The notes: a model not told the origin generated them from the sequence alone. A DNA stretch of 22,943 nucleotides from Sphaeroforma arctica JP610 (GCF_001186125.1 NW_014039726.1:1-22943), one strand, 5' to 3'; counted from the first letter of the stretch, positions 1 to 9,804 are shown. Made by a program: numbers and translations.

Positions 1-1090
1 GAAAGCAACTAAGGGTAAGAGGGAGATCTAGTGATTCATAGTAGTCATATGTTTATATTTGGTTAACTGTTTAATAAGAATTGGGTTCAGATTCTCCATT
101 AAGAAAAAAAGAATTATGTGCTTTACCAAAATGCAATAAGAAAACGTACAGATCGTTACATAATAATGACGTGATAACTCAGATTGGTTAGCGTTATGCC
201 TTAAGCGGTAAAAGCTGTAAGTGCGATTCTTATCGTGTTTTGACGAACCTTTTTTTACCGGGAGCTTTGTCCACTTCATTGGCCTATAAATTTAGGCGCG
301 ACTTTTGTTTCCAAAACTACGGTGTGTATCGCATTATTTTTTGAAAATTTAACAACAATCATCTACGGGTGCTTTTTGGGTGAGAACGCAATATTGTATT
401 TCTGCACACGTCTCGCGCAGAAATGTCTCTATCTCGGCCGCTACTGAACCGACTAGGTCGAGATTAAAGGTCAATCCTTGTAATCTTATATCAACTCAAA
501 AAACAATGTAACAGTGAACTCAGTTTTATTTCCTCGATTGTTGGGTTTAAACTTCTTGAATGAACTAAACCAAGAAATTCCTTGAGAATCCTGCCATCAA
601 TCATAGCGTGTATCTCCTTGATTTCGAGCCTACAAGTCCATTCAACATATATCGTCATCTGCCAACCTCCAGCTCATTTTACCCCGCACTTCGGTTCGCA
701 AAGTACCAATCATACACGAACCTCCTCTTCTTTCGAACCTGCGCGGCCTTTCGCCAACAAACCGCACTATACAACCTATAACTTTTCGAACCTATTAGTT
801 TTCACACTTCTTATCGCCCACACAGAAGTTCTCGCACTCTTAGTAACGCCCAGGAACATTACTCAACAGTTCGGTACTTACAACACCAACATTGTCATAA
901 ATCGGAGGTAAACATGGTTGACTTTACATCCTTAAAATTACGTCCTCTAAAAGCGCTGGTCTTTGATTGGTCAATCGTACCAATAGCGCCGCCTGTGCAA
1001 AAAAAACCCTGCCGGGACGATTTGTTCACAAAAGAACCGCAGTTTTAGCTAAACCCGGTGTTAAAAAAACATTTACATTACGAAGAGAAT
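1..1090. other. No supportable gene
   Basis: AT-rich sequence with no reading frame I would call. The longest open frame, 582-911 (+), starts with a mildly hydrophobic stretch but otherwise has biased, unstructured composition and no recognisable motif. I see no tRNA, promoter or repeat that I can support here. Confidence 0.5.
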
Positions 1091-1108
1091 GAGATTTAAA
1101 AAAAATCG

Positions 1109-1215
1109 AGCATGTCCCACCGGCCTCCGGCCGACCGGTCCCTCCCCTGTGGCAGTGGGAGTCCTGGCCGCCGGTCCGCACTCCGCTCTCCGGATTCGGA
1201 ATTGTCGCTGGATCA
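1109..1215. other. Short GC- and CpG-rich island
   Basis: About 100 bp rich in CCGG and GGCC words inside AT-rich DNA, sharply bounded on both sides. Overlapping open frames on both strands here are a by-product of high GC. A loose resemblance to Pol III boxes (TGGCAGTGGG near 1150, GGATTCGGAAT near 1192) is too weak to call a SINE. It may be the remnant of a GC-rich repeat. Confidence 0.35.
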
Positions 1216-1639
1216 CAGAAATTAGAAATCCATTCCGATTTCCACAGGGCCATCGTGAGAATTGGTTTGATTTGTATGCATAGCCTTGTTCTTTTATTTT
1301 TAATAACCAAATACGTTGTATGAGTAATTGAGTATCTGTATTTGCAATATTGCATAGAATCAATTTATCATAATCATATAACTATTGGACAATTAGTATC
1401 GATCATACGCATTGATTGTTTTTTTTCTTCTAAAACAACTTAAACAAGGTATTTATTCGCTCATTCTCTCTTAGAAAAATCGGTTCACCGTATGAACGTA
1501 CCAATAAAACACCATTCCTAATCTTAAATAATAGTTAATTATTTAAAAATAAATAAATAACTGTTCGTCGCCAAAGGACCAAAATCCCTCTGCAACGCTA
1601 AAGTAGTAAAATAGGACACTACAGTACTGCTCGGTGCTC

Positions 1640-1775
1640 AGTGCTCTCACAATTCATTCCAGTCCAGTACATAGTCCACACGCCACAGTCACAGACTCGC
1701 AGTCTGCACTCTGCACTCAGCAGACACTCTACTCTCGCTCTAGAGAAAGACTCGCCACTCGCCAGAGTTTACAAG
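1640..1775. repeat. CA/CT-rich low-complexity tract
   Basis: Words such as CACAGTC, ACTCGC and CTGCACT recur irregularly with few Gs and no fixed period. A stretch of the same character lies at 21303-21420. This is probably a decayed microsatellite or minisatellite; no coding potential is seen. Confidence 0.45.
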
Positions 1776-2130
1776 ACTGCAGATAGCCTATAAACAAAGC
1801 AAACGTTTAAAAAATAGACGTAAATACGTAGAACATACGTTTGTAACCTACCGAAATGTATTTTTCCGAAAGCTCTATTTTGGGATAATAATAAAAATCA
1901 AGATTAGGAATTTGTTACACTAATGTGCATAAGCGCTATCGGGATCCCACTTTTTGAAAAAGACCATTTAAAAATGCTGTTTCTCAGCCAATGAGAACAC
2001 ATGAGAAGTACATTTAAAAAAAGAGAGCCAGTTTCGCAAAAATAGTTTTTACTGCCGATCAAATGACCCAGAAATCAAGAATGGACAGCTAAAAACTTTA
2101 GGCACCGGTCCACCGGAGAGGGCCCGAAAA

Positions 2131-2158
2131 CCAGGATGGGGAAGGGGGGGGGGGGAGG
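2131..2158 (+). repeat. G-run, first of a related pair
   Basis: A 12-G run (2144-2155) follows a short GAAAACCAGG-like lead-in. The same lead-in followed by G-runs recurs at about 2605-2660, so the two may be copies of one short unit. Confidence 0.6.
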
Positions 2159-2293
2159 TTTACCTATTTGTAGTTTTGTATCCACAGGGTTTCAGGCCAG
2201 ATTGGGTCTCAATACTTTTTGTTTTTGTTTTTAAAAAACATTTTTTTAAAGCCAACTAGCCAACTAAAAGTCAATAAATACATATGATGATTT

Positions 2294-2348
2294 GAAGCCA
2301 ACATGAAGCCAATATGACGCAAATATGAAGCCAATACGAAGCTAATTC
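2294..2348 (+). repeat. Five-unit 11-bp tandem repeat
   Basis: Five consecutive 11-mers start at 2294, 2305, 2316, 2327 and 2338, with consensus GAAGCCAATAT. The first four differ from it at one or two positions each and the fifth is more diverged. A further GAAGCCA lies outside the array near 2380. This is a short minisatellite with no gene nearby. Confidence 0.8.
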
Positions 2349-2618
2349 CTGAAATATACTCCAAATTCGCCCAAAACGAAGCCAGCAACAGAAAGCCCCT
2401 ATTTATATGTAGTTATCAGTTTTGAATATGGAACTGTATCAATATTTCATGACCTTCTAGAGAAGAAATAAAATAATATGTATGCCTGAAAAATATTTTT
2501 CTTAAATTTTCGAGTTGTTGCAGTCTATATCAGGCCCATATATATAGAAAATACACTTGAATTTAAAAAAGTCACAAATGCACTCGAACTCTCGAACTCG
2601 AAGTCCCAAAAACCAGAG

Positions 2619-2660
2619 AGAGGGGGGAGGGGGGGGGGTCGGCGGGGTGGGGGGGGGGGG
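2619..2660 (+). repeat. Strong G-quadruplex-type tract
   Basis: Four G-runs of 6 (2622-2627), 10 (2629-2638), 4 (2644-2647) and 12 (2649-2660) bases are separated by loops of one to a few bases. This meets the usual four-run definition of a potential G-quadruplex on the + strand. The minus strand reads as a proline-rich frame, which I take to be an artefact of the C-runs. Confidence 0.75.
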
Positions 2661-2887
2661 CGTACACCAAAGTATTTAGCACATCCGAACCGCCTAATTG
2701 AAGCAAACGTATTTTTTATATTTTTTCGTAACCTCCCAAGCTCAGACCCCAGTTCACGGTTCACCGTCCAACAAGCGTATTTATTTATATCTGACACGCC
2801 ATATCTTTATTGTACGCGATGTGGGTCATTTTTCTAAACCCATCTGGGTGGGGTGATGGGCTACTGAAATCAAGGAGAGACATTAAA

Positions 2888-2935
2888 TTAAAAAAACCCC
2901 CCTATTTTATAGCCCCTATTTGGGGGTTTTTTTAA
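2888..2935. repeat. Perfect 14-bp inverted repeat
   Basis: TTAAAAAAACCCCC at 2888-2901 is exactly complementary to GGGGGTTTTTTTAA at 2922-2935, with a 20-base AT-rich loop. It could be a small cruciform or hairpin. No transposon ends or target duplications were found around it. Confidence 0.75.
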
Positions 2936-3276
2936 ACATTAAAAGCAATAAAATACATAGCCATAGCCCCTCTAAATTATTCACATAGCCTTCAAAATTA
3001 GACAAAAATATGAGGAAAAAAAAGGGACATTGGCATTGAGAGATAAAACATTACTCCGACAAGGGGACTGAAAGCGTTAACTTTGTAGGATTTTTTTTAC
3101 AAGATTTTGAAATTGAAAAGGAAAAATTGAAGTAAATTTGAAATGGAAAGAAAATTCGGATTTGGAAGGTTTGGGAGTAGTAAAAATAATAAAAGGGAGT
3201 AAACAAAAATATGTTGGCATGATTGATGCTTGCATTTGTTAGGAAAACTGAGAACTGTCAACTTTGCCAACAACGT

Positions 3277-4150
3277 TAGGGATAATATTATTTATTTCAA
3301 AAGAGTTAAGATATAATGTTTGTGCATATGGTATGGCTCTCATAGCCGTTGTAGTGGTTCGGGGAAGATTGATGGGAAGAAGTGGTCAGTAAATTCCCTG
3401 TTGAAGCTTGGACCAAGTGAGTCGACAATGAAGGATATGCGCTGGGTCAATTCAGGCCGGTGCTGACAAAAAACTGACACCATCGAGTGTGCCACGTATT
3501 TGCTTTCTGACCTACTAAATAGCGTACCCACCTCTGTGGTTCGGATCGGGTCTTTATTGTGTAGTGCTGTGGAATGGGTTAGTGCAGAGTACGAAATTCC
3601 AAGTAGGACCAGATTATCCGTCACAATTCGGTTGAGGAGCGAGGTTGGGGGTGAACCGATGCCGCACCAGACCACGGATGCACTCGGCATGTGCTGGTTT
3701 GCCTGTATTGGAAGTATCATAGGCGGAACCAACAGGCGCGATGAATTGGTTTGGACCGAAATTTTGAAGTAGTAATTTAACAGCGTGATTAGCCGGGGTA
3801 TAAGAAACACCTGTTGATATGTCAGAGACGGGTGTGGGTACAGGGGTTATTCTACATGCTGGAGAAAAGATCCAAGGTGTTCGTGGAGGGTCCAGATACC
3901 ATGGAAGTCGTGGCACTCCTGTAGTTGCTGGAGGAGATCAGGGCCAAAGAAAGGAAGTTTTGGGCATACCAGGATGCATTCGATCAGTTGCTGGATGCAG
4001 ACAAAGTGGCTGGTGGTGAATTTTTGGCCACCGGGGCAGACAGGGCAGAGACAGCCCTCAGTGGTGAGTTTATAGGAGATATCATGACGACACTCTTACA
4101 CGTTACAGGACAATGCCACAAGATGGGTTTATCATATAAGCCTCAGACAC
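3277..4150 (-). mobile_element. 5'-truncated LINE copy (same family as 12.4-17.3 kb)
   Basis: Read on the minus strand this matches the 3' end of the large LINE. It includes the cysteine/histidine cluster (CPxCPG...HF.C, near 3990-4045), a long C-terminal domain open at 3810-3340 and ending in EPLQRL, and a 3' UTR finishing in AATAATATTATCCCTA at 3277. Over the last 87 residues the two copies agree at about 71 positions by eye (about 82%). Similarity fades above about 4150 and may reach about 4190. Losing the 5' part is the usual result of incomplete target-primed reverse transcription. There is no poly(A) tail: both copies stop at the same CCCTA. Open frames on the + strand here are antisense shadows. 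Confidence 0.85.
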
Positions 4151-4159
4151 AAGGTGCAA

Positions 4160-4634
4160 ATGAGGTACGACATAGAAAGATGAAGGAAAGTGTAAAGTAT
4201 GAAAAAAAGGCCAAATAGCAAGATATTGATAGGTGTGAGCGAAAAGGTTTCTAATAGAGCGGCAACGAAACACTAAATAAAATCCCTTCGGCGGAAACAG
4301 TACTGATAGGATTATATATAGGCAATGTCTCAGCCTCACAATCCCTCAGAGTATTGCTGTTTTCACGAGGCATACCTAACTTTACCAAAACACTCATTTC
4401 GTTTGCTTACTTCAAATGTCACGATATTTAGACTTAACCTAAGCGTTTAATTACTCTAAGGCGTTAATATCGCCTTGATAGACCGAATCTTACACTCGTG
4501 CATGTATCTGTTGTACAGTGAACGGGACTGTAGTACTTTGTGTTGAGTTCGTTACTGGTTCTGCGGATATTGTATCAGGAATATCATCGTGTGATAAATT
4601 TAAAAATTAAGTAATGGGCTGTAGTAGAGACGGT
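4160..4634. other. No supportable gene
   Basis: AT-rich spacer between the truncated LINE and the repeat-rich frame. Open frames are short and biased, and no repeat or RNA gene was recognised. Confidence 0.45.
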
Positions 4635-4822
4635 TTAGCCATACGGCAACCAATCTTTCCTATGTATCTGTGTCATACATGCTGTCTTATTCACATATTC
4701 ACAAAAGTGTGCCGGGAATTCTACATCGAGTACTTGAGTTGGGTGCGTTGCTAGTGATCTTAGCTCATTATCAATGTATGGGTTGGAACCATGAATATTT
4801 CTTGCATAGGTGTAGTCAGAAT

Positions 4823-5593
4823 TTATGGTAAGTTTGTTTCGTTTGAATCTTGGGAATTCTGGTTAGTATTGTGCATGACATTGTAAGTTGTACGTTGTGA
4901 ACACGGCGTATGAGTATGTAATCCTGTATTAATATGTTGATGGGTCGAACTTGGACTACTTATGGTATCAATATGCGAATTATTATTATTGTTTCCGTTG
5001 TTAAACATTTGTTCATGTGTAGTCATATCATTTGGATGTATATTCATTTGCACATCCATTGTGTCGTATGTATCTGCGGGGTCTGACATAGTCATTACCG
5101 GTATAGTACCACTACCGTTAAACATTTGTCCATGTGTAGTCATGTTATTTGGTTGTAGATTCATTTGTATATCTATTGTATTATATGTATCTGCGTGGTC
5201 TGTCATAGTCATTGCTGGTATAGTACCACTACTATTTGGGGCAGTGTGAGTATTTGTACTGTTGTACCTATGAACATGAACAGAATTATTGATCGGTTTA
5301 TGAGATGTATTGTGCTTAATATAATGTTGTTGTGCGAACCCATGTGTCGGAATTAAATGAGTTGTTTCTGGTATAGTAGGAGTAGTGTATGGGCCAGTAT
5401 CAGTATAAATGGTGCCATAGCTATGAGCAGAATCATAATTAATGTTGGGTAACCCATGTGTCGTAATTGAATGAGTTGTTTCTGGTATAGTAGGAGTAGT
5501 GTATGGGCCAGTATCAGTATAAATGGTGCCATAGCTATGAGCAGAATCATAATTAATGTTGGGTAACCCATGTGTGGGAATTGAATGAGTCAT
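4823..5593 (-). CDS. Unrecognised Asn/Thr/His-rich repeat protein
   Basis: An open frame of 256 codons (ATG at 5593, frame open about 33 bp further upstream) made mostly of tandem repeats. Residues about 1-80 are two nearly identical 38-residue units (THGLPNINYDSAHSYGT core). Residues about 115-195 are two 39-residue units (core GTIPxMTMxDxADTY). Then comes an Asn run and a low-complexity tail. No signal peptide, membrane segment or catalytic motif is seen. In another frame, reading continues coherently without a stop from about 4829 to a stop at 4635-4637 (FCEYVNKTACMTQIHRK within it), so the true C-terminus may have been cut by a frameshift. It could be a low-complexity host protein, or a minisatellite that happens to stay open because its 114- and 117-bp periods are multiples of three. 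Function unknown. Confidence 0.4.
   Translation of the reverse strand: MTHSIPTHGLPNINYDSAHSYGTIYTDTGPYTTPTIPETTHSITTHGLPNINYDSAHSYGTIYTDTGPYTTPTIPETTHLIPTHGFAQQHYIKHNTSHKPINNSVHVHRYNSTNTHTAPNSSGTIPAMTMTDHADTYNTIDIQMNLQPNNMTTHGQMFNGSGTIPVMTMSDPADTYDTMDVQMNIHPNDMTTHEQMFNNGNNNNNSHIDTISSPSSTHQHINTGLHTHTPCSQRTTYNVMHNTNQNSQDSNETNLP
5003..5236 (-). repeat. Two 117-bp tandem units
   Basis: Units at 5003-5119 and 5120-5236 share the AAACATTTGT(T/C)CATGTGTAG opening and a GGTATAGTACCACTAC ending. The period is 117 bp (39 codons). They are visibly more diverged than the 114-bp pair next door. The GGTATAGTA word is shared with that pair, suggesting one ancestral unit. Confidence 0.8.
5351..5578 (-). repeat. 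Two nearly identical 114-bp tandem units, partial third
   Basis: Units start at 5351 and 5465 and differ at only a few bases. A diverged partial third runs from 5579 to about 5640. The 114-bp period (38 codons) keeps the minus-strand frame open. The near identity implies recent duplication or gene conversion. Confidence 0.85.
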
Positions 5594-5669
5594 TTCTGAT
5601 ATAGTAGCAGTACTATTTGGGCAGTATCAGATGCTGTCGTTGTTATCAGCAGAAACATAATTATTAGGA

Positions 5670-5706
5670 TTTTAGGGTTTAGGGTTTTATAAAACCCTAA
5701 AACCCT
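5670..5706. repeat. Head-to-head telomere-like palindrome
   Basis: TTTTAGGGTTTAGGGTTTT runs directly into AT and then AAAACCCTAAAACCCT. The two plant-type telomeric stubs therefore face each other, and 22 bp at the centre are perfectly palindromic. It lies between the Helitron remnant and the repeat protein. Related arrays occur at 10450 and 12207. Confidence 0.85.
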
Positions 5707-5774
5707 GGATCAGTTGTATGTGTTATGGGAACCTCGTGTTCATTCAGAGCATTCTCACAAGATATAGAGAAAAT

Positions 5775-7503
5775 TCATCGGAAGGATCTATGTGTGATGG
5801 GATTTTGTTGTGGGGTGTATTTTCGACCTAGATCATAGCCATGCTTGGATTTAACATATTTTTGATTGTAAACTGTTGTTGATACATGCAAATCTACTAT
5901 ACGACAGATCTGTTTATTGAGTTTGTCACGAGAAATAGTTTTTCAAAGCTTGTTCCGGGAGTATGGGTGACAAATCAGTATGCAAATGATAATGACCATG
6001 TAAAGTGCCACGATTTTGACACTCATCTCTTCGAGTAATGGAACAAACTCTACCAGCTATACCTCTAGGTTGTGTGGAAGCTGGAGTTGACTTTCTTGTT
6101 GAGTATGGTACTTTTAAAAGTTGCTCTTGAAATATTTGAATGATTCGTTGATATACGTCTGCTGCAATTACGGGGTTCTTACAAAGTAAGTCAATTTGGC
6201 GGTGTTTATGCCAATAAGGAACTCCAATTTCTACGTTATCTTGTTCACCGGTGTTTTGTATAACTGTGCCTAACTTAACTAACAATAGATTATTTGAGAC
6301 GTCAGGGGATATGGTGACAAAATGGGACGCTGGACCATAAAAATAATGCTGTGCATGAAATTAATTTAAGTAAGTAGCCGATCTGTATTTTGAGAGTGAT
6401 GTACTAGTATTCGTGACATTCAGTAGCGGGACAAACATGTTTGATATAGCTTTGGCCTGTTTGGATTTAGGATTATTGGTGGCGTATTCCATTTCTTTTT
6501 CAAAGCCGGGATTATTGATTGCATCGTATATTCCTTTTAATTTTTGAGGATGTTTTGTAAATTATACAGATTCGGAATTTGCACATTCATGCCTTCGTAT
6601 CTGATCTGTGTTGAGGAATACGAATTCAGAGTTCGTGACGAATCTATCGTCGTAATAATGCAAGAGATGATCTAAAAGTTGTCCCGGTAATGTGCCTTTT
6701 GGTTTAATTTCAGTGCCTGAAGCAAATAGGATTGGGAAACAAAAGTTGTAGAACAGAACCGTGTTCAATTTGTATACGTGGATTCCCTAGTTCTGACCCA
6801 TTAGGATCATAAGAAACATTTGTGGGCATATTCGTCTCATTTGCGGTCGTTCGCGATGGTTTTTCTTCCATTGTTGGAACATGTATTGATTGAGGGTATT
6901 GTGATCTGATGCAGTGTTCAAACCAATGGTTTTGGTTTGTTTTAGGGCAGTTAATGAAGCGTCTTCTTGAAGAATTCCGGACGAGTATAATGTATTTTGA
7001 ATTGTTGGGGACATTGATTGTTTTGCTATATTATCGCCCGCAGAAGCAGCTACATTTATGGCTTTGTCTTCGAATACAATGTCTGCTCCAGACAATATAT
7101 AATCAGGTATGTTTTCTAGTTCAGTTTGTAATTGTTCGATAGGAATAATATTAATATCTTTATATAGGATATTAACTTGTTTAAATAAAGATAAATATTG
7201 GTACACAACAAGAGGTCTTACCGTGAGAAATTATGTATATTGCTCGCACTTGGTTGCAGAATCTCTATAACTCCGTACATCTCTAAATTTTCTTCCAGTG
7301 AGACAGTGTACTTTTTTTTTTGTAAACTTGTAGCAAATTTCTGTGGACCATCCATAGGGAAAGAAATCATATGTCCCATAAGTTTTAAATGTAAAAGCCG
7401 GGCCTCCACATTAGAATCTTGTAATATAAGCGTACTCTTAAAAGTACGTAAACTCTTAAATGGGTTTAACGGTTCTTTTTTTAAATAAATACCTTTTCCA
7501 TTT
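5775..7503 (-). pseudogene. Helitron Rep/helicase-like protein, N-terminal half, decayed
   Basis: Pieces in order on the minus strand match, from memory of the family, the region upstream of and including the Helitron_like_N (rolling-circle Rep) domain. They are GHMISFPMDGPQKFATSL (near 7375-7320), VRPLVV with a following LF.Q.NILYKDI segment (7217-7140), a KGTLP...DDRF...F.N.DQIRRH segment (6768-6562), a NPGFEKEMEYATNNP segment (about 6510-6465), FVTISPD (about 6320-6300), NPVIAADVYQ (6171-6136), and ECQNRGTLHGHYHLH (about 6030-5985), whose H-x-H (5992-6000) is the likely HUH metal-binding pair. A further ICRIVDLHVS segment follows. The gene is broken by several stops and frame changes: the frame ends at 7218, at 6787, at about 6375 and at 5926, after which reading continues one frame over to 5775. 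No PIF1 helicase motifs follow; repeats and a telomere-like palindrome come instead. Helitron termini were not found. Confidence 0.75.
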
Positions 7504-7560
7504 TACATATCCGATATTTGGAGAAGGCCATTAAAAGGCCCCAGTAAAATACCAAATATA

Positions 7561-7608
7561 AGATTTGGTCTAGTTCTATTAATAGAACTATATTAACCTT
7601 CCAAATCT
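7561..7608. repeat. Nested palindrome
   Basis: TAGTTCTATTAATAGAACTA (7571-7590) is a perfect 20-bp palindrome. It is enclosed by AGATTTGG (7561-7568) and its exact complement CCAAATCT (7601-7608). It sits in the short gap between the Helitron remnant and the next broken coding region. Its role is unknown; it may be the terminal hairpin of an element whose other end is not recognised. Confidence 0.7.
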
Positions 7609-7641
7609 ATTTATATCTGAATACTTCGGTAGCGAGATGGC

Positions 7642-8979
7642 TCAACCGAACATAAGGCTAAGAATCATATGCTTTAGAGCCGAAAAAATCAGGGCGAGGT
7701 AATTTCGGTGTGGTGCGCTAATCACATTGGTAAGAGCAGATTCGAGAGCCTCGTGTCCTGGGCACCATCTAGTATAGGACCGAACACGGACGCTTGGGTG
7801 GTGCTTGATGCGGGCCACCACATTCACGCTCGTGTACCGACCCTCAACCGTAGTCTGCACACGAACGTGCTTGGGAATAAAACACCGGCGGATGGTGCGG
7901 CTATTATTAGTCATCACAGTGGCAATGTCGGCGTACTTTGGTGTCAAGATGGCGTCCAAAACATTGATATACAGTACGCGAAGCATCAAGTCCGTCCCTG
8001 AAATATTCCCCGTGAGAGTATGGACATCCGTGTGGCGCATGACGATCCCTCGAATGTCACACATGTCTGCGTAGAGCTGCAGAAAATCTGAACTGCACCC
8101 CACGAGAGCAGCGCACACACAGGCGTTGAAAAGCTTTCGTAGTCCGACGGGCGTGATATAGACGTGTTAGTATACAGGGCACTAAGCTCACTGGTAACCA
8201 CCTGGACGTTAAAGGACATGCGGGCGGTGGTGTCTTTCAGCCATTTTGTGAGTTACGTGAGTCTCTCCATGCGATCGGCGTCGAATTGGTCCATAAAGAT
8301 GACAAGATTGAGTGCGGCGCGGAACATGATGGCTGTTGACCTAGCGTAGTGGCACTTTTTGGCCAGCGCAATCTGGTCCTCCGACATGCAATATGTTTCC
8401 AACCATGTAGAGTGGGCCGCAAACTGCTCACGAAGCTCATCAGTTCGCCCCGCGACACTGGACGACAGGGCTGTGGGGTAAGCGGCTTGTCCAAACATAA
8501 TGATACTGGTCATGAACTTATTGACGTCGGGAAAGTTCCTGGTGTAGCTCGACTTTCCCAGGGAATCGACAAGGTTTGACCGTATGTCGGTATATAACTG
8601 TATACATGCGTTGTAGGTTGTCTCGTTTGCATGGTCGGTGCAGTCTAGGTCGATATATATCTTCAACATATAATATCGAATAGCCACGAGCAGTGCCTTG
8701 GCAATGATGAACCGGTGCTGGCCATCGGTGAGAGCGTACACCGAGTCTGCGCTGCGATCCCGGAGCATAATGGCGGAGAACCAGACAACGGGTACGGGTG
8801 CGTCAGGTCGATTGCGCATAAAGTACAGTCAGTTACCCATGTCAGTCAACCGGATGTAGAAATCGGGTAGGACAGCACGTTGTGTCACACTGTTGATTAT
8901 TGGGTGTTGAAACACCTGTGCGACCGTGTTGCTACCCTCCTGGATACCGAGGTCTTGGTTCTTGGTTGACACCATTGCG
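7642..8979 (-). pseudogene. Unrecognised broken coding region, GC-richer than its surroundings
   Basis: Two long open segments on the minus strand (8819-8253 and 8118-7642) have ordinary globular composition and codon-like structure. A shorter open lead-in begins at an ATG at 8979. They appear to be parts of one former gene of roughly 440 codons with about three interruptions. The first segment contains ALTDGQHRFIIAKALL, which recalls the DGQHR word of ParB-like proteins but is too little to assign a family. The second is rich in short beta-like stretches. I do not recognise the product. A host pseudogene, a transposon gene or a captured viral gene are all possible, and I treat it as a fossil and do not reconstruct it. 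Base composition is clearly higher in G+C than the flanks, suggesting a separate origin. Confidence 0.45.
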
Positions 8980-9004
8980 ATTGAGACGGAAGGATAGATA
9001 GCTA

Positions 9005-9237
9005 TTACAACTAATTATACGTGCTTAATTTGTGATTTTAGAAAGACGATAGGTTTTATTCCAAAACATTACCAAAAAAAATTCGTTGAGTACACAAAAA
9101 AAAAGGATGTACTTTACATGTAAATAAATCTTTATGTATTTTATATTAACACTAAATAAAGAAGAAGGTAAATACCATGACAAACGGTCTGTCGATAGCT
9201 CTACTGTGAGCACTCAGATTCAAGATCGTGCCAATCA
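9005..9237. other. AT-rich spacer, no gene
   Basis: AT-rich, homopolymer-laden DNA without a credible frame. Confidence 0.45.
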
Positions 9238-9402
9238 GTAGTGTTCTTTTTCAAACTGATATTTGGAATCTAAAAAACAAAACAAAACTGAACACTAAAT
9301 GACCTAGGAACATGACAATATCGGATGTCCGTGAGCGAATGTCTGTAGGAATTTACTCAACATCGTGTATTGTATTGTGGGTTGTAACATCAACCAATGA
9401 AG
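9238..9402 (+). repeat. Diverged direct repeat, copy 1
   Basis: Shares GTGTTCTTTTTC at its start, TTTGGAATCT and AAAACTGAACA in the middle, GGAATTTA further on, and AACCAATGAAG at its end with copy 2, in the same order. No gene is visible inside. It could be an old tandem duplication or two copies of an unrecognised repeat. Confidence 0.7.
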
Positions 9403-9621
9403 ACTACTAAAAAAACGTTGAATTTATGTTGGCACACACAGTGTTGGATTCTTGGAATAAACGAAGAAGAACTGGTTTTTTCTTTTTACTAAAAAAAATG
9501 TCTCACACTCACAGACTCACAGTGTGAATGTACACCTTCGCTTCCTTGCACGCTTGTAACCTGCAAACTAAAAAAAATAGTTGCAAGTGCTCGCACGGTA
9601 TCGAGTACTAGAGGTATACCT

Positions 9622-9804
9622 TCAGTGTTCTTTTTCGCACAGCTGGTGTTTGGAATCTTATAAAGAGGAAAAACTGAACAGCGACATAAGTATAATGTGA
9701 GTCCTGTTGAGGCTCGATTCTTAGAGTAATCTTCTGCGGGAATTTATTCTATCATTTGTCTAAAAATAAGAATTATATTGGGGGTTGTGTACTAACCAAT
9801 GAAG
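9622..9804 (+). repeat. Diverged direct repeat, copy 2
   Basis: Collinear with 9238-9402, offset by about 384 bp at the start and 402 bp at the end, with many substitutions and small indels. The DNA between the copies (9403-9621) and after them to 10124 is AT-rich with A-runs and shows no gene. Confidence 0.7.

Noticed and set aside
582-911. 109-codon plus-strand frame with a hydrophobic start
   Set aside because: Composition is irregular, no domain is seen, and the length is within chance for this region.
1109-1215. SINE with Pol III A and B boxes
   Set aside because: Only partial matches to either box, no tRNA-like fold, tail or flanking duplication.
1026-1363. Overlapping open frames on both strands
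   Set aside because: Caused by the GC-rich patch; no motif, start context or conservation seen.
2525-2797. Minus-strand frame with a proline-rich centre
   Set aside because: The proline run is the translation of C-runs opposite the G-rich tract; no other feature supports a gene.
3500-4218. Plus-strand open frames over the truncated LINE
   Set aside because: They are antisense to the LINE C-terminal region, which is supported by a second copy.
5003-5578. CRISPR array
   Set aside because: Units are adjacent 114- and 117-bp tandem repeats without spacers, in eukaryotic DNA.
7631-7715. tRNA-like stretch near TAGCGAGATGGCTC
   Set aside because: It cannot be folded into a cloverleaf, lacks a proper B box and overlaps the end of the minus-strand coding remnant.
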